Shown here one piece after another: positions 13,163-28,100 of a stretch of DNA of 64,000 nucleotides. The notes beneath the pieces are model-generated. The model was given only the letters and a program-made list of their open reading frames with translations, was not told the origin of the DNA and searched no databases. A program made the translations under genes and the position numbers. The stretch is from Phoronis australis (taxonomy: Eukaryota; Phoronida; Phoronidae): positions 126,001-190,000 of the forward strand of contig NMRA01000362.1 of assembly GCA_002633005.1 (NCBI GenBank), read 5' to 3'. The number at the start of each line of letters is the position of its first letter. Position 1 is the stretch's first letter.

Positions 13163-16100
13163 TCACTGTTCTCCTTGGTTTAAAACCATCTGCTCCAAAC
13201 TATGAAGAAACTCCTCAAGTTCCTGAACATCGTTGTGAGTCTCACTGTAATTTGTTCGGTAGATGTCCAGTGCACGAACTACCTTCAACTTGGTCTCCAT
13301 AGCAACGCTGTTGGTGTATCGAACCGAGGCCAAGATATTGTACTGTATGGCGGAGAGTTTCCGAAGTTCATGTGCTGTTTCTATACTGCTGGCTCCAAAA
13401 ATGTCCTCTGTAATTTCAAGGCTTTTGGCAACATGCTCCGCCGACTTCCCATAGTCGCCTATTAAAATGAAACAGAAATAATTAAAGGTGTCTAAAAACA
13501 CGCCTTTCGTATATTGATTGCTATGAAATGATCTCAAGCAGTGATGCCTCTTATTTCTTTCCTAGACCAGAAAAACTATTAAAATGAAACAGCAATATGT
13601 TAAAACTGTTAAATTCTAAAAATCTGTTTGACTTTGACTATTTACCATTATGAAATGGTTTCAAGCGATGTTGCATGTCTTTTTTTCCAAGTCTAGACAG
13701 CCACCTATCCCCTTAAGTTAGGAACAAGTTGTGACCAGTCTTCTAGCTGTAAGTAACCTAAATCAAAAGTCAGTTCCTTTGACGTGTTGATGTGATGTGT
13801 TGATATGATGTATTGATGTGACGCGTTGATGTGATGTGTTGTTGTGATATGTTCCTGTGATGTGTTGATTTGATGTGTTCTTGTAGCAGCTTTAGAAGCA
13901 AGTGAGGGAAGGCATTCCTTATTCTGACAATGACGACTGTTTCTGTTAGAGACGGCATCACCAGAGAAGGTTAGCTAAACACAAGTTCAAAATTGTGCAT
14001 AGCTCTCTGTATTTTACTTCATGTAATTATTTCCGACTGGGCCCACTAGAAAGTCAGTGTATTAACTGAAGTGGGCACACAGTCTTTTAAAGATTCTGAA
14101 GTTTAAATAAATAAATAAATATGAGCAAGCTATCGATATTTTTCAGAAGGTGGTAAAACCTCCGTTCCTGCTTCTGTCCATGTTAGGGTGGTGAAATGAA
14201 CCAGGCTGGTCACCACTGAGCACTAAGTCGACCACTACGCAGCTATCATAAAATCAATAACTTAAGGTCGATCACTGCTATGATGCAAAAAAATAAAAAC
14301 CAGTTTTCTAGAATAGTCCCGAGGGCCCTTATCCACATATCCGTGTATTAAGCCAAATATCTGCAAAACTACAGAAATTCATTTGGCAAATTTTAATTAG
14401 TAAATATTTTTGGAAATTAAAACAGTAAACTTAAATTTTTGTTTTCACTAGTAAGTTTATACCAGTCTGCACGTGGATGGGTCATGTGACCATGTCTTTT
14501 TAGTAAAAAGGTTCACTCAAACCAAAACAATGCTATCAACATGGCCAAAGTTCTTTGGATATAAATGTTCAAGGTGAAATATCAAAAACATCACTACAGT
14601 TTTCTAAGTTGTCACTTCGTTTTTGTTTCTCACAACTTTTGATTTTTTCCCCATATCAATAGCCTCTAATTCAAAGAGGGAGCACTTTAAAAACAATTCC
14701 TGTCAGCCATTTCTAAGACATTCAGAAGTAAGCCTAAATTGGACATTTTTCTAAATGTCCTGACATAACTTTAATCAGCCTATAACTGGATTTCCATAGT
14801 TAGCCTGTCAATAGGTAGATAATACACTGCAAAAGTCCTTTCAACAAACACCTATGCCATCCTTACACACACACACACCTAGTGCTGCATAGCATTGTCC
14901 GACCATGTCGTAGGCTTGACCTAGGTCTCTGTTGAATCTGTACAAGCACCTCTCTTTCACCTGAAGTGTTTTGATCAGAGTGTTTATGGCATCTGAAATA
15001 CAACACGCACAGTTGGTGGACTGAAAAGAACTTATGACCACTTATTTACAGGCATATCACACATTTTATTGACCAAAAAGTACATGGTAGTGTTTCCACA
15101 TGTGAAAATCCAGTCACGTCAAGAGGACCACCCGAGCGTGACAAGGAGCCATTCAAACAAGTTCAGTTGCAACCATTGGCAAACAGCTCATGCCGACGTG
15201 TTAAAACAGGTCGTGGAGAGCACTGATATAAACATTAACATTACATATGACTCACATATAAAAGGAGAACAGAGTAAACTGAAGGCTAATGTTTGGATGT
15301 CTGAAGCATCTTCTACACTTCGGAAGGCTTACGTTGTACAAAACTGTGCCGTCACTGTAGTTAAGGGTACACACTACAATTTCTCGAATACAACGCCATT
15401 TATGACATTTGAACTATAGTACACTGTATATACACTGATACTTGTACGTCGTTTTAGCTCAAAATGCTGTGTCGTTATACTTCAGAATCTGTTCGCGCCT
15501 TAATTAGTCATACCAGCAGTTCAATAGTAAGAAGTTGAAAATTATGAAAAATCAGCATATTATATAGACAGTGATTGAGACTGTTTAAAAGCAGCTGACT
15601 AAAAACAGAAATATTTAGACCTTTTACTCGTAAAATATATCTGATAATTACATTCCTTATTATAAGATTTTCAATTTTTCACCACTGAACAGGATGACAT
15701 GTCGATTTAACATAACATGTATTACACGTATGCCTACACGGTATACTTCAGTAACCTCAAAAACCTGTACCTTTATAATTGCCATTATTGAGACATTGCA
15801 ACGCCACCTGACACTCGTGATCCGCCCTAGTGACTGCGTTCAGCTGTTCAGTGACGTCACTCTCCCTTCCACAGTCGAGACAATGTGAGGTCATAGGCTC
15901 CCCAGGATTCACCAAGGCACCTTCGCAGTGAGGGCACTTGAACGCCTAGTCAACAAAATACGTAAAACATGACGTATTTGAGCATTCACTGTGAGTTACT
16001 TCACTCTAAAGTCTTAGAAAATACGAAAATCAAGTTTGTTGAAGCCTAATAGAAGAGCGCCTTGTATTAATATTCAACTCACAACAGACGCATGGTGGAA

Positions 16101-19100
16101 ATCAGGTGGGTCAAAAATCTAAAACATGTTTTTTGAGACAGTACAAATTTTCAACATTACATTCAGAACCTGGAAAACCTTGCCCTATCGGTAACCATTG
16201 TTGTACAAGCTAACTACATGTAAACATAACAAATCGTTTCCTTAAAACAAAGTTTAACATGACCCCCAACATGTCTTCCTAATGGATGATTTAGTGGTGT
16301 AGCGGTTAGAGTACTAGAATGACAATCTAAAGGTCCTTGGTACAATTCCAGCTGGTTCTAAAAAAAGTAGCCACCTTGAGTGCACTATATACCAACACCG
16401 TGCCAATGTATATAGGCTACAGGTTGGTATATATACACATGTACTAGACAGATAGATATTAAAAAGCATATCCCCTATTTGTGCGTGACAATGTGGTTTG
16501 TTGGTTGAAGTGAAGTGAGCCAACAAAAATTGGAAAATGATTGCCAAGCTTAAACACTACTTGCCAAGCTTTAACACTACTTGCCAAGCTTAAACACCAC
16601 TTGCTAAGCTTAAACACTACTTGCCAAGGTTAAACACTACTTGCCAAGCTTAAACACTACTTGCCAAGCTTAAACACTACTTGCCAAGCTTTAACACTAC
16701 TTGCCAAGCTTAAACACTACTTGCTTGAATGGAATAATACATATGTTTTTGGGTTAATAGTTAATCAAACCAGTAAAAGTGAATTCGGAGTATTCGAGCA
16801 ACAACATTAATATCGAGAAGAAAACAAATAACAAATTTTCTTCCGTCTACATTAAAGCTGTTATTAACCTCGTTCTGCCAACGAAAGAAGCATTTGACAG
16901 AGACTACTTATTGGCTCAACTTGTACATGTACCTGGTCTTAAAAATAACTGACTGTTTGTATTGGTAAAGGCTAAGCACGGCGCCTATAATGACCTACAG
17001 TGGCAAGCCAAATTGCTCAGCCTGGGTGAAGGAACAATTTGTGACCGATTTCAAAACCTTTTGTTTAGACAGAAGGCCGGCATATAGCAACTTGAAGCAC
17101 TTATAAGTACAACAGATTCCAAAAAAGTAAGTAAAGATTCACACCTTTGCATTAAAATTACTCGGGTGCTTGGACATCTATTGTATTCAATATAAACTTG
17201 ACAGGGTCAAAATTCAACAGTTTTCAAGCACAGAAATGGGATTGTCTATTCGGATCTGTCAAATTCTTGACAAAATCTCAAGAAGTGTCGCTCCAGGTAC
17301 TCTGAAATTACAACAAGTTGTGGTGCTGATCCATTCACAAAAATTAATAAAGAATTGAGGACTAGGCCTAGGAGCGTCACAATAAATTTTTACAAAAGAA
17401 TTCAACTTAATTACTGCAAATATTTATCAATTGTCAGATGTGTCAAAGTTTGGCAAAGTTTGACAGAATTCGGTCGAAGTCTCACTAGTATATTTTGAAA
17501 ACTACCACAGATGACGGCAAGGGGCCACTAAGGACAGCTGATGTATGATCCACTTCTTGGGCAGCTGGTTTATTTTTCACCAAACAACGTTCAGAAAGTG
17601 CGGGAGCTGTGTCAGTCCCCGAGTGTACTGTCCAATCCCCGGAATTTCTCTTTCAAAGGTCGGGATTCATGTTTTTCAGGTTGCTCAGCTGTTTTGAAAG
17701 AGCGAGAGTCTGTTTTCAACACCCGGATATCAGTTTCCGCCGGGTTCCAGTTTCGATGGACCACCCTGAATTAAAAACTGAACAAACACTACGACCTCTC
17801 AGTGAGTCAATGACAAAGCAACCGGAAGAGACGTCATCAAATTTTGAGTGAAATCACACATACCCGGCTCAGTACACTTTTTTTAAACGAATAAGGTACA
17901 TTACGCATGTGCAGACTTCTATTACACGAGACTCTCCACCTCAGTCATTCTTACAGCCCTACGCATTAGTGTCCATAGACAGAAGCTAGAGTAAAGAGAA
18001 CCATTCACACTTAGTAAGTACCTGGTAAACCAAAGCCTTGTCCGCATCCACCAAGCATGCGTCACACTCACAGTCAAAAAAGTACTGATCCTTGAGAGCC
18101 TGTTGGCGAGACGCACGCTCCATTCTTTTGCTGTTAGGACCTGTCATGAATGGAGAATAAATTACCTGCTTCACATTCTCCGCTCATTACGAAGTAAGAA
18201 AGTTCAGTTCGACAACTGCAAGAATATTTCTCAGTTTTCCAATGAAAAGTTCTTAGGTGACAGTAAGTTAATCTTTGAAATCGTTGACATAAAGCCACAC
18301 ACAAGATATATTGTGTCAAGTCAAAGTCAACGGTATTATTAGCTGAGTTTAGAGAATAATGAGATACAACTATGAAACAATCCAGTGACAGAAGTCCCAT
18401 TTTTCCAGTTAACATTCTAAACAATGACTAACACTTGTCTATAACTAGTTCCATTCAAAATAAGAAAGTCTCAACCGCTCCTAATTTTGAGGCCATTCAC
18501 TTGGAAAAAATTGCCAAAGGACAAGGATCCCTCTAAGTGAGAGAGGACCCAGTGCCCAGTTGCATGAAACAGTCCCAAACAGGGCCTAGACTAAGATCGC
18601 TTCATCTTTTGTGCAACTTGTTTCGTTCAATACTCACACATCTGATATTTTTTCAATCATTGTATCTTTAGTCTGTGCTCCTGCTTGAGTAATGACATTT
18701 TCTAGCAAATGACAAAAAACTGAGAACTTGATCCAGTCAAAACAACTAGGGATTTCAGTCCTTAAATTATGGGAGTTGCATGAAAAGATCCCATTAGCAA
18801 CTTATTTTCAATAATATTGAGAGTTCACTCTCGATTTGCATCAAAGCCAAATACGGACATGCAGTAGATTTAGGGAACTTGGACGAGTCCCTATTTCGGA
18901 CACAGGCATCCATACAAAAGAGGGCCACTCATAAGGCTTTACAGTAAGTTTTTTAGTAAGCTGCATAAATAAGAGCTGGCATTTCTGAGAAAGAGATTAC
19001 AACTATAAACAATGTCATTAGGGAGAGGATAATTAAGCTTCGTAAGGAAAGAAAGGCCATCTTGATCATACTGGCCTACCACTGACTAAGTAATCACTAA

Positions 19101-22100
19101 GACTAGTTTTTCAAGAAAATTAGTCATTTGACCTACCATAGCAATTGAGGACTTCATCACCGGCTTCAAGATCTTTGACAGCCCGCACAATGAGAAGATT
19201 GTTTTGAAAACTGAAAGACGAGCCAAGATGCTACCTTGAAATGTACTAAGCCCAGTGTATCATAACATACAATGTAGGGTAGGCTGTTTGGTTAGCTATT
19301 TCCTGTGAGGAGACCACATGTCTTCCAGTATTCAAGCAAGGAGTGCATGTTTTCCTTCACAGCTTTTATCACATAATAAATGTGTTGATCAGCAGGAATC
19401 AAACTACCAAATCCAGTCATGCTTAATGTACCCAAAGTCAAAGGAAGTTGTCATGAAATGTTTAATGCAACCTAAAATGGTCAGATTTAAAAGTTAGTGT
19501 TCAACACATCAAAATTGCTTTTACTAGACATATCCATTGTGGGAAACCACCCAACTTAAGTCAAAATTACAAAAAAAAATCGTGGCTCAAAAAATAAGCT
19601 TGTGCACGAATTTGGACAAAACTGTGAACGTAAGCCCATTTGGGTCCACTTTAGTTCCAGCAGTTTTCCACTATCTTACCTAGATATGATATTTGGATCA
19701 CACGAATGATTCATGAGACTAGCTGTAGGGTAGATTGCTGTAGCTATCCTGACCTGACTCAGGCTGTCTACCAAGCTGGTGTCTGTTGTCTGTGTTACCT
19801 GCAGGCCAGTGATAGCGTGAGCGTTGCACACGAGCTGCAGAACGTGCCGCAGCAGTAAACTACCCACGTACACCTCGTCCTCTGCAAAGGTGTCTGGAAT
19901 GCAAAGCACTTGAATAATGTGCAAGTGAATTTTAGACTATTTTGTCCGATATGTTTTAATATGAACTATGCTAACAATAAAAGTCAGGAGTTTGAACGCG
20001 TTAAGATCAGTGTAGTCAAATTTAACTAGAACGGAAGTATTAACAAATTGTGTTAACTTAACATGCCTAAACTGAATGCATTATCACAGAACTTTCCAAA
20101 GCAACAATAACAAACAAGCTTGGAAGCATGTCCCCATTTAAAATCATGAGAAAAGAGAATGTTTAATATTTACTATTAATATTAAACACCACGGAATAGG
20201 AGAAAAATATTTCAACAGAAAAGAATAAAACCACTAAAACTCTTCCATGTAGTGCCATGAAGGGGATTTTGCATTTGAGGCGGGTCCTCCTTTCATTAAT
20301 GATTAAACCACCTAGGGCCCTCAATCACCTAAGGGGAAAGGTGCTTGTGCCTGACGAGGGATAAATCCTCCTTGGCAAAGGTTCAAGTAGTGCAAATTAA
20401 CATTTTAAAGAAACCATTCCAACCTTGAGGGGAATTCTTTAATCATAATGAGTCTGGCCAGAAGCAAATCATTGCTACGTTGAATGATGTGATTGCATTA
20501 GTTAATAAGCTAAAACAACAGAGTATAAGACGACCAACCTAAACTCTTTTGCCCGTCGATACCAAAACAGCCAGCATGTTTTAAGCACTTCAATAACAGA
20601 ACAGCAGTCTGAAAAGAGAATGACTTTCACGTATTACCATACTCTGAAACATTTACTGCATGATTATGAATTAGTCACGGATATTTTGACAATAGCCACA
20701 TTTTGAAAGCCAGTTTTCTAAACTGAATAACGACCGTCAAGCTGGTTCTCAAAACTTCGTACACCTGTGAGTTAAATTTTTCTGAAGAATTCTGTTAAAA
20801 CATCATTAAGTCAATAACTTTTTGTGTGTAAGGGGGTAGAATACAATTCTATTGTTTTTCCTTATGGTGACTATTTCATAAAAACAGCTGTTGATGAGAC
20901 TGCAGCATGAGGAATGTTTATCAAAATGTAATGTACTGGCCCTTTGCCCTCTTTAAATACCTCAGAACATGTCAGATTGGTGGCTTACAGACAGAATCAG
21001 AGACATAGAATCAATATCAGGGCACTTCCTACACACAGGTCAGGGAATTCTGCCTGGCAACTGGTTGCCCTGCCTACCCTGGCAAGACAAGCAACAGTCT
21101 GACAAGAGCCTTGTATTACGTCTCAACTACAGTTGACATTTGGGTCAGGAATCCATTAGTCATGCTTTGACAACCGATTTGGATTTATGATAACACAAAC
21201 GTCCTCAGTTGGGAAGTACAATTAGGTTACTAAATTTGAACTTAATATGAGATTTAAGGATGATCTTTGTGAAACTAAACATCATATACTTCCTGTTCAT
21301 TCTCCAGTAGCACAATGAGCTTGGCATCAGCAAAGTGATTTACAAAAAAGCATAGTTATTGAAAGAAGCAAAAGAGGGCAGCACTCACCAGGCTATAATG
21401 GAGCAAGTCCTCACTGAGCATGTCCTTGGAGTGGGTCATGAGGTCATACACTGACAAGTAACCATGCTCGTATTTGCCATTCTCTGACAAACCAGGAATA
21501 TGCTGAGAAGCATCGGTGGCCCTCACAGTATCTCTGAAACCTGCAAGAATATGGCATGAGAAACTAAAAGTGAATTCTGGGCTACTATCACAGAGACACC
21601 TTGTGTCAAAAATGTGTCCACCTGGGAAATAGATCTTAATAAAAATTATAGAATTCTGCATAAACTCTTCACTCATCCAATAAAGGGAATGTAACAAGAT
21701 GCCAACCAGCTAAACTACTTAATAACAAATAACCCAAAGATTTGTTGCTTATAGATTTTATAGCACAATGTCATTTCGGCAATTTTGTTATGAAACCAAT
21801 TTGCTAAAATAGACCATGTCAGAAAAGTGCATCACTGGCTGACACAAACATGGATCAGACAGCGGGAATATTGTTTAGAAGGATATGCAGATGAAAGAAA
21901 TCTGCGACACTGAAAGATTCCTACTGTACAACAAACAAGAGCTAAGTACTCAGACCCTGTCAACAGCATTCAGAGGAATGCATTTAAACAGACACGCCAA
22001 CAAACAATGCAGTTCTATAGTGAATCTGTACCCGCAAACTCCATTGCTGTGTCTACTAACCGCAAATCTCACCGATTTCTGACAAAAACTGATATTATTT

Positions 22101-25100
22101 TTCTTAAAGGAGTTCTGCAATTGTTATGAAGGCCAGCATTTTTCAAAATACGATCAGATGGTAGCTATGACCCTAAACTGTGGAAAACAATAAAGTGACT
22201 TTGTTTTTATACACCAAATTTATGCAGGCACTATTTTAAAACTGAGCCTCTTTTTTAGGTTTTAAAAACAATACGTTCTGCGCGATCACAGCACAAAGCG
22301 TAATTTTTTCACATGCCTCGTTACATTCATGTTTTTTAAACCTAAAAAGAGACTCACTACTAACATGGCGACTGTGCGAATAAGGTCTACAGCTGAAAAT
22401 GCAATTTTAGGATTATTGCTGGATATAATAAACTTGTTGAAGTTCTTTGACCAGAACTACAAAACAATAAAATCTGTAGTGCTAATGACGATTTCATCAC
22501 AAATTACAAATTCAAACACTCGCTGAAATCCAGATGGGGTCAACAACTTTGGCAGTTAAATTCACTTAAAATACTGTGTAGTCGTTTATGGGGTGCGTTT
22601 TTGCTACACAGCACAGCAATTGGCTGCAAACACAACGGTACCAGATTAGAATCAGTGCTAACAAAGATGTCAGAAAATTACTTTTCTTGATAATAACGTC
22701 ACTTTAATTTGGTGCTACAAATATGTCATGAAGAAATGAAAAAAATTGAATTTCCCTTGTGCATCATGTTTATCCTAATCTGATGAGATTTTAATGGTGA
22801 ACATGCGTTCTAATGCTGAAACTGAAATGTCAAGTTGTCCATTCGAATCATAAGAAATTTCAGCCGGCGTAGAGTTTTGGTGTGGTAAAGAAGCGATCAA
22901 AATAGCAATCAGAAGTTTCAAGTAAAAAATCAAGAATGACACTTCAAAATTGTGATTACAACGGTAATTCAAATGGTGATTATTAACGTATTACACGCAA
23001 AACACCATACAATGTGATTGTGTGGACTTTCTCAAATGTGTGATCAAGAACAGAAATTAATAAAGCTTCCAGTTAAGATGATTAAAATCTTATAAAAGCG
23101 ATTGTTAAATGTGATTCCACACAACACTCACTGTATAAGAACTTTAATCCTGCTGTCAGTATGATGCGCATACTCAATGCAACGATTCCAACGGAGTGCA
23201 GTAAGTTGTGGTACCGACACTCCACCTGGTGGTAGACATTCCAGGACTTCAGGCGACACTGGTCTGAGCAGTACCGCACCTCTAAACACTGCTGACATCT
23301 AAAAGTAAAAAGCGGAAGATTAATTAAATAATTAGTCTAATTAAATAATTAGTCTTATACCTGAAGCTGTATTGAGCGTAATATGACAATTAGACCACGC
23401 AAATGAGTAGGTGGTGCAGTGTTTTTCGTTGCTCACTTTTAAGATGAGCAAAAATGATGAAATTTTTTATCGATCACTTAGATAATCATGATGTAAAAAA
23501 CCTTGCTTACATGTGTTTGTGCAACTTTTCAATAAAAACACAAGATCTTGGCTCAAATTGATGCAGATCCATCTATGCTTTTCTGGACTTACATTGGGCT
23601 GTCCCATTTCAACCAATGGTGAGTTTCGAATGTTTGGATGAATTTTGTTATCCTCATAAAGAAAGAAGCTAAGTAAAAAACTTCTCGTTTTCTATGAAAG
23701 CTCAGAATTGATAGAGTTGGGTTAACTGCTTCAATCGTATTTCATGAGACCATTTTGACCCGCCAATGTACAGTAGTGCTCAAAATAACTTAAACAATAA
23801 TGTACAGGGTACAAAAATCTTCAATTTACAGATCACGTACCACAGAAACTTACATTAACGATACACAACCTGCCTTTATTTAAGTGTGTTTGGAAATGTA
23901 TTCACTTTCTAACCCCAGAGCTGACCTCTCTGAACATCAGTTAGACCATATCCACGGTAAGTTGGATAATTAGGATTATAATTAGGATAATTATAATTAG
24001 GATTATCATTGGGATTATAATTAGGATTATAATTAAGATTACATTATCCCTTAATAAGCAGTAAATCTTTCAATTCAGCATCACTTTTTCCAAAGCTAGT
24101 ACAAAAATGACAGAATATTACAATCCTTGTAAATCAATAAGTCAACAACATTTTTTGGGCTGGCCACGCAGCAAGCTTCGGTTGGACTAGACCACCTCAT
24201 TGCAAATACCAGAAAGCACTAAGCTGATTGCATATCCTGAATGTGAAGAACAGTCAGGTAAGACTTGGGCATCATGATGACTAATGAAACCTGCGATTAC
24301 TTTAACTTTCACGCAAAGGAACAATTCTACAGAACTATTTAATAATATTGCCCAAAGTGAACTATTTCCGCACCACACTATGATGAGAAACCGTCAACAT
24401 AGAGTCTCCAACCAAGTGATAGTTATAAAAATCACTGACTTTCAGCAAAGTCAATATGCTGGTTTTCAGACCCCAGAAGTGTGTCAAAGCCTGTCGTCTG
24501 GACACTTTTCAAGCGTAGGTACCACGGTTACAGCTCCAGTTTTCAAAATATACAGAACAACGTTGATGTTTTACCAAGCAAAAGTAACAGGCTAAATGAC
24601 CCGTTCACAATACAATATACTTTAATTCCGGCCAACTTACACCACAGTTTGTACATGTATCAAAGTAGTGACTCATGATTTACTTGAATTAGCAGGAACC
24701 AAAAAACATCAAGTTACAAGACAACGGCAGTTGCAATATTTTTTTCACGGAAGGAGGTATGCCTCATCTCCGAACAATTTTGATGGGTTAAAGACTGGCA
24801 GGGATTTGTAGAAAGTTGACGGAAATCTATCCAGTTTAAATCAAAATCTACAGTGGCTGTAGATCACCTCATCTGAGCGCATTACTCACGGGAAGACTGC
24901 TGACGACAGCTCACAGTAGCAGTGTTGGCAGTGGGTGTCGTAGTGGTCAGGCAGAAGGACGGCAGCGAATGGCTCTTCCACAATGAGGGTGTCGCCACAT
25001 TTGACCTCCTGCCGAGCCTGGAGAGTAAGTTTATAACTTGTCAAAGTCCAAAAGAACAATCAGGATTTTTCAATTCTAAGCTTTTTGAGTTATTTACCAA

Positions 25101-28100
25101 CTGTTAATATTTATGAGAATTGCCACTGGGTTTCAATATGCCAAGTAGAAAAGTTGCTAAAAAACAAATACAAAGACAATCTTTTATAACTTTATTTAGC
25201 TTGTACAATGAAAACTGTTTAAATTTAAGTTTAACTGAGATAGTTGATACAAGCATAATAAATATAAAGGATAGGTTCTAGAGCACTTTATTGCAAAGTC
25301 ATTTTTTTGATGAAACAACGTAAAATTTAGATTACAGTTGAAAACACTTTTAATTATTTAATAGTTACAGAAACGTATGTGAAGCTCCCTTTGATCGAAA
25401 GTAGATGGAATTACTAACACTTAACACAAAAACGATCTTTAGGCCTTAAAAAGGGCCCTTAATCACGAGCACCACCAAGGGATTACCAGTACCCAATTGC
25501 AGTCACATTGCCATGACTAGTTTAAACTTACGACGAGGAACCTGCCCTGTTTTTCATTCCGTCTCATCTCCACGTGACTTGAAGCCTGCACTATGACATC
25601 ATTGTTACCGTGACTAACTGAAGGACGTGCGGTCAGTGCTGTATCGTCCCTATAGAAGATAATGAGGTGAAAAGACTCACAAGGCAAATATGTCAACTCC
25701 AAAAATGACAAGTTTCAAAACTAAACAACCATGCTTTGTTAGGTAAAAGCCACTCAAAGTAGAGGTTGATTTCATTACATTTCACAGGGTCTGAGCGTGA
25801 ATTTACAAATTATGTATTTTATAAGTTTTGGCAAAAGTCGCCATTCTGTTTGAATGTATAGAAACTTTGTAAGAGTGTAACATAGTGAAAAAGGCCCCAG
25901 TAGCAGACGCTTGGGTTAGGTAGGCCTATAGCGATAATCAACGGTCGGAATTTTTCATACCATGTATTCAGCAGGAAATGTGCAACCAGGTCAAATAGGG
26001 GTACACTGTTAGTCAGGTATCTAGCTCCTCAGCTCGGTTTTAAAAAAGCTATAAAATGGTTCCAGGCAATCAGTGCAATGGGCCAACATGTGCGGCCTGC
26101 GCATGTCTGGTACAATGTGTACCAGACCGCCTGCAATGATTTTAATAAATAGATTGAAGCCAAAATGTCATGGGATACAAAGATTATTTCCTAGGTTACT
26201 GTCCTACAGGCTCGAATCACTTTATACAAAGCACCAGCCGAGGAGATTGTTAAAGTACGTCAGTAGAAAATTATGTTCCCAAATGTCTAGAATTCAGTCC
26301 CAAATGTTAACATATTAAAGAAGAACAATTTATTAAGTACGGAAATAAATTCATTAATACTTTTAGCAACAAAAATTGCCATGAAAGGAATCATACCTTG
26401 ACACCCACACCGGTCAAGTTTGGGCAACTCAACCAGTTCACTAACTTCTGAATCTGTCGGTGTCTTAACACAGCCATACAGCAACAGACCATTAAGACAG
26501 CCGAGGACACAGCAGGCTGCTAGTAACCTGCTGATGTTATCTAGATAGGCTTACTCGTTTGTCTACAGTCTACACTTGAGCCAGCATTAGATTCTACTTC
26601 GCATTTAGTCTTGGCTCGCTGTGCAACCTAATGAGCAATTATTGAGACACATAACCCAGCAGGCAACAGTTAAAAATTCTGGAAAGCCAAGTGATACCAT
26701 AAGATTCTTGGCAGTCAAGCAGTTTTCGGCATTTATATTTTGTAATAAGTAATTGATAATCGACAAATTTAAGGTGCTAGGATTTCAGTCAGTGGCCACA
26801 AAAGGTTACTAAGCAGAGCACTTACTTTCATGGAGAACATACCATTCAGGTTGAACATTGCGTAAATAACCCCATATTTCGCAGACTGATCAAACAAACC
26901 AGTCAAACGAAGCAGTTAATAAATGAAGGTTTCCTATAACAATTTAGCTCATGAGCATTTTCGCTAAACCTCCTTTTTCAATGTCTTCTAATTACCGATT
27001 GCCTTTAGCTGGTAACCTTCGTAATGTCTCAGCTTCTAGTTTTATAGAATCTGAAAATACAAACACAAGTGTCTCGATAGTACAATGTTTTTGAAAATCA
27101 ACTGGATGTCAAAAATTGGCACATAATGGTGACTGATTCCATTTATTTTCGACTAAAATTCGTTTCAAATCTACCTAAATTTTGACACGTGTTGCTTTAT
27201 CCACGTTGCTGAAATGACTTACAACTCAATTCCATCAGTCAAGTATACACTCAGAGGCTAGGTACCATAATGTCGCATAAAATTCCTTTAGTCCGACCGA
27301 AATACAATTTTAGTGGCAAATTTTCAGCTTAACTGCCAAGTAATTCTGGCATAATGTTCATCGAAGTTTGACAGAGTTTAGCCAAAACCTGTCTAGTTTA
27401 TTTTTAAAAGTACTATACTGACTACTAATAACCCAAAATCTAACAACCCACATCCAACTGAGCCAAATTTTTGCCATCTTCACAATTATAAATCATGCCC
27501 TTTAGGGAGGGAGGGTTAAGGTATGTCATAATGTGCTTGAATATCAGCACAATTTATTGATACTAGGAAGATTTGGACTCCTGTGAAAAGGTTGTTGTAC
27601 ATGTAGCACTCAGTGACGGCAGATGACATACTAAACGAGGAAGACAACTGTTGTTTTCACTTAGTATATTGTTTTAACCTTGAAAACTATCAAAAGTTGT
27701 TAACACTTTCAGGGAGAGTTTTTTTTTTGAATGAAATATGAGTGCAGATTAAACATCAAGCAGCAGATTAAACACCAAGCAGCAAATGTTCATAAAACAA
27801 AACAAAACCTATACCTTTTTTACTTTGATCAATATCTGAACATTCCAGACTTTTTAATGCTTTATCCAATTCTGAAAAGCAAAGGAAAATTACTGTTAAC
27901 TAAATGTACACGCCCCAGTCACTCAAGGAGAGTCCAAATAAGCAGCAAGCAGTCATTTGCTGATCAGTCAATGTTTCTTGCTCAGTGCAGTGTCACATTA
28001 AGAGCCCATAGCTCTGGTTTGTGTTAGGGAGTGTAAGTCATTGGCTTGCTTTTTTACCGTTTCAACTATAGTAGGCATGATTACACCACCCCGACTAAAT

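Noticed and set aside
16541-16720. A CRISPR-like array
   Set aside because: Units are contiguous with no spacers, the context is an animal gene intron, and no cas genes exist.
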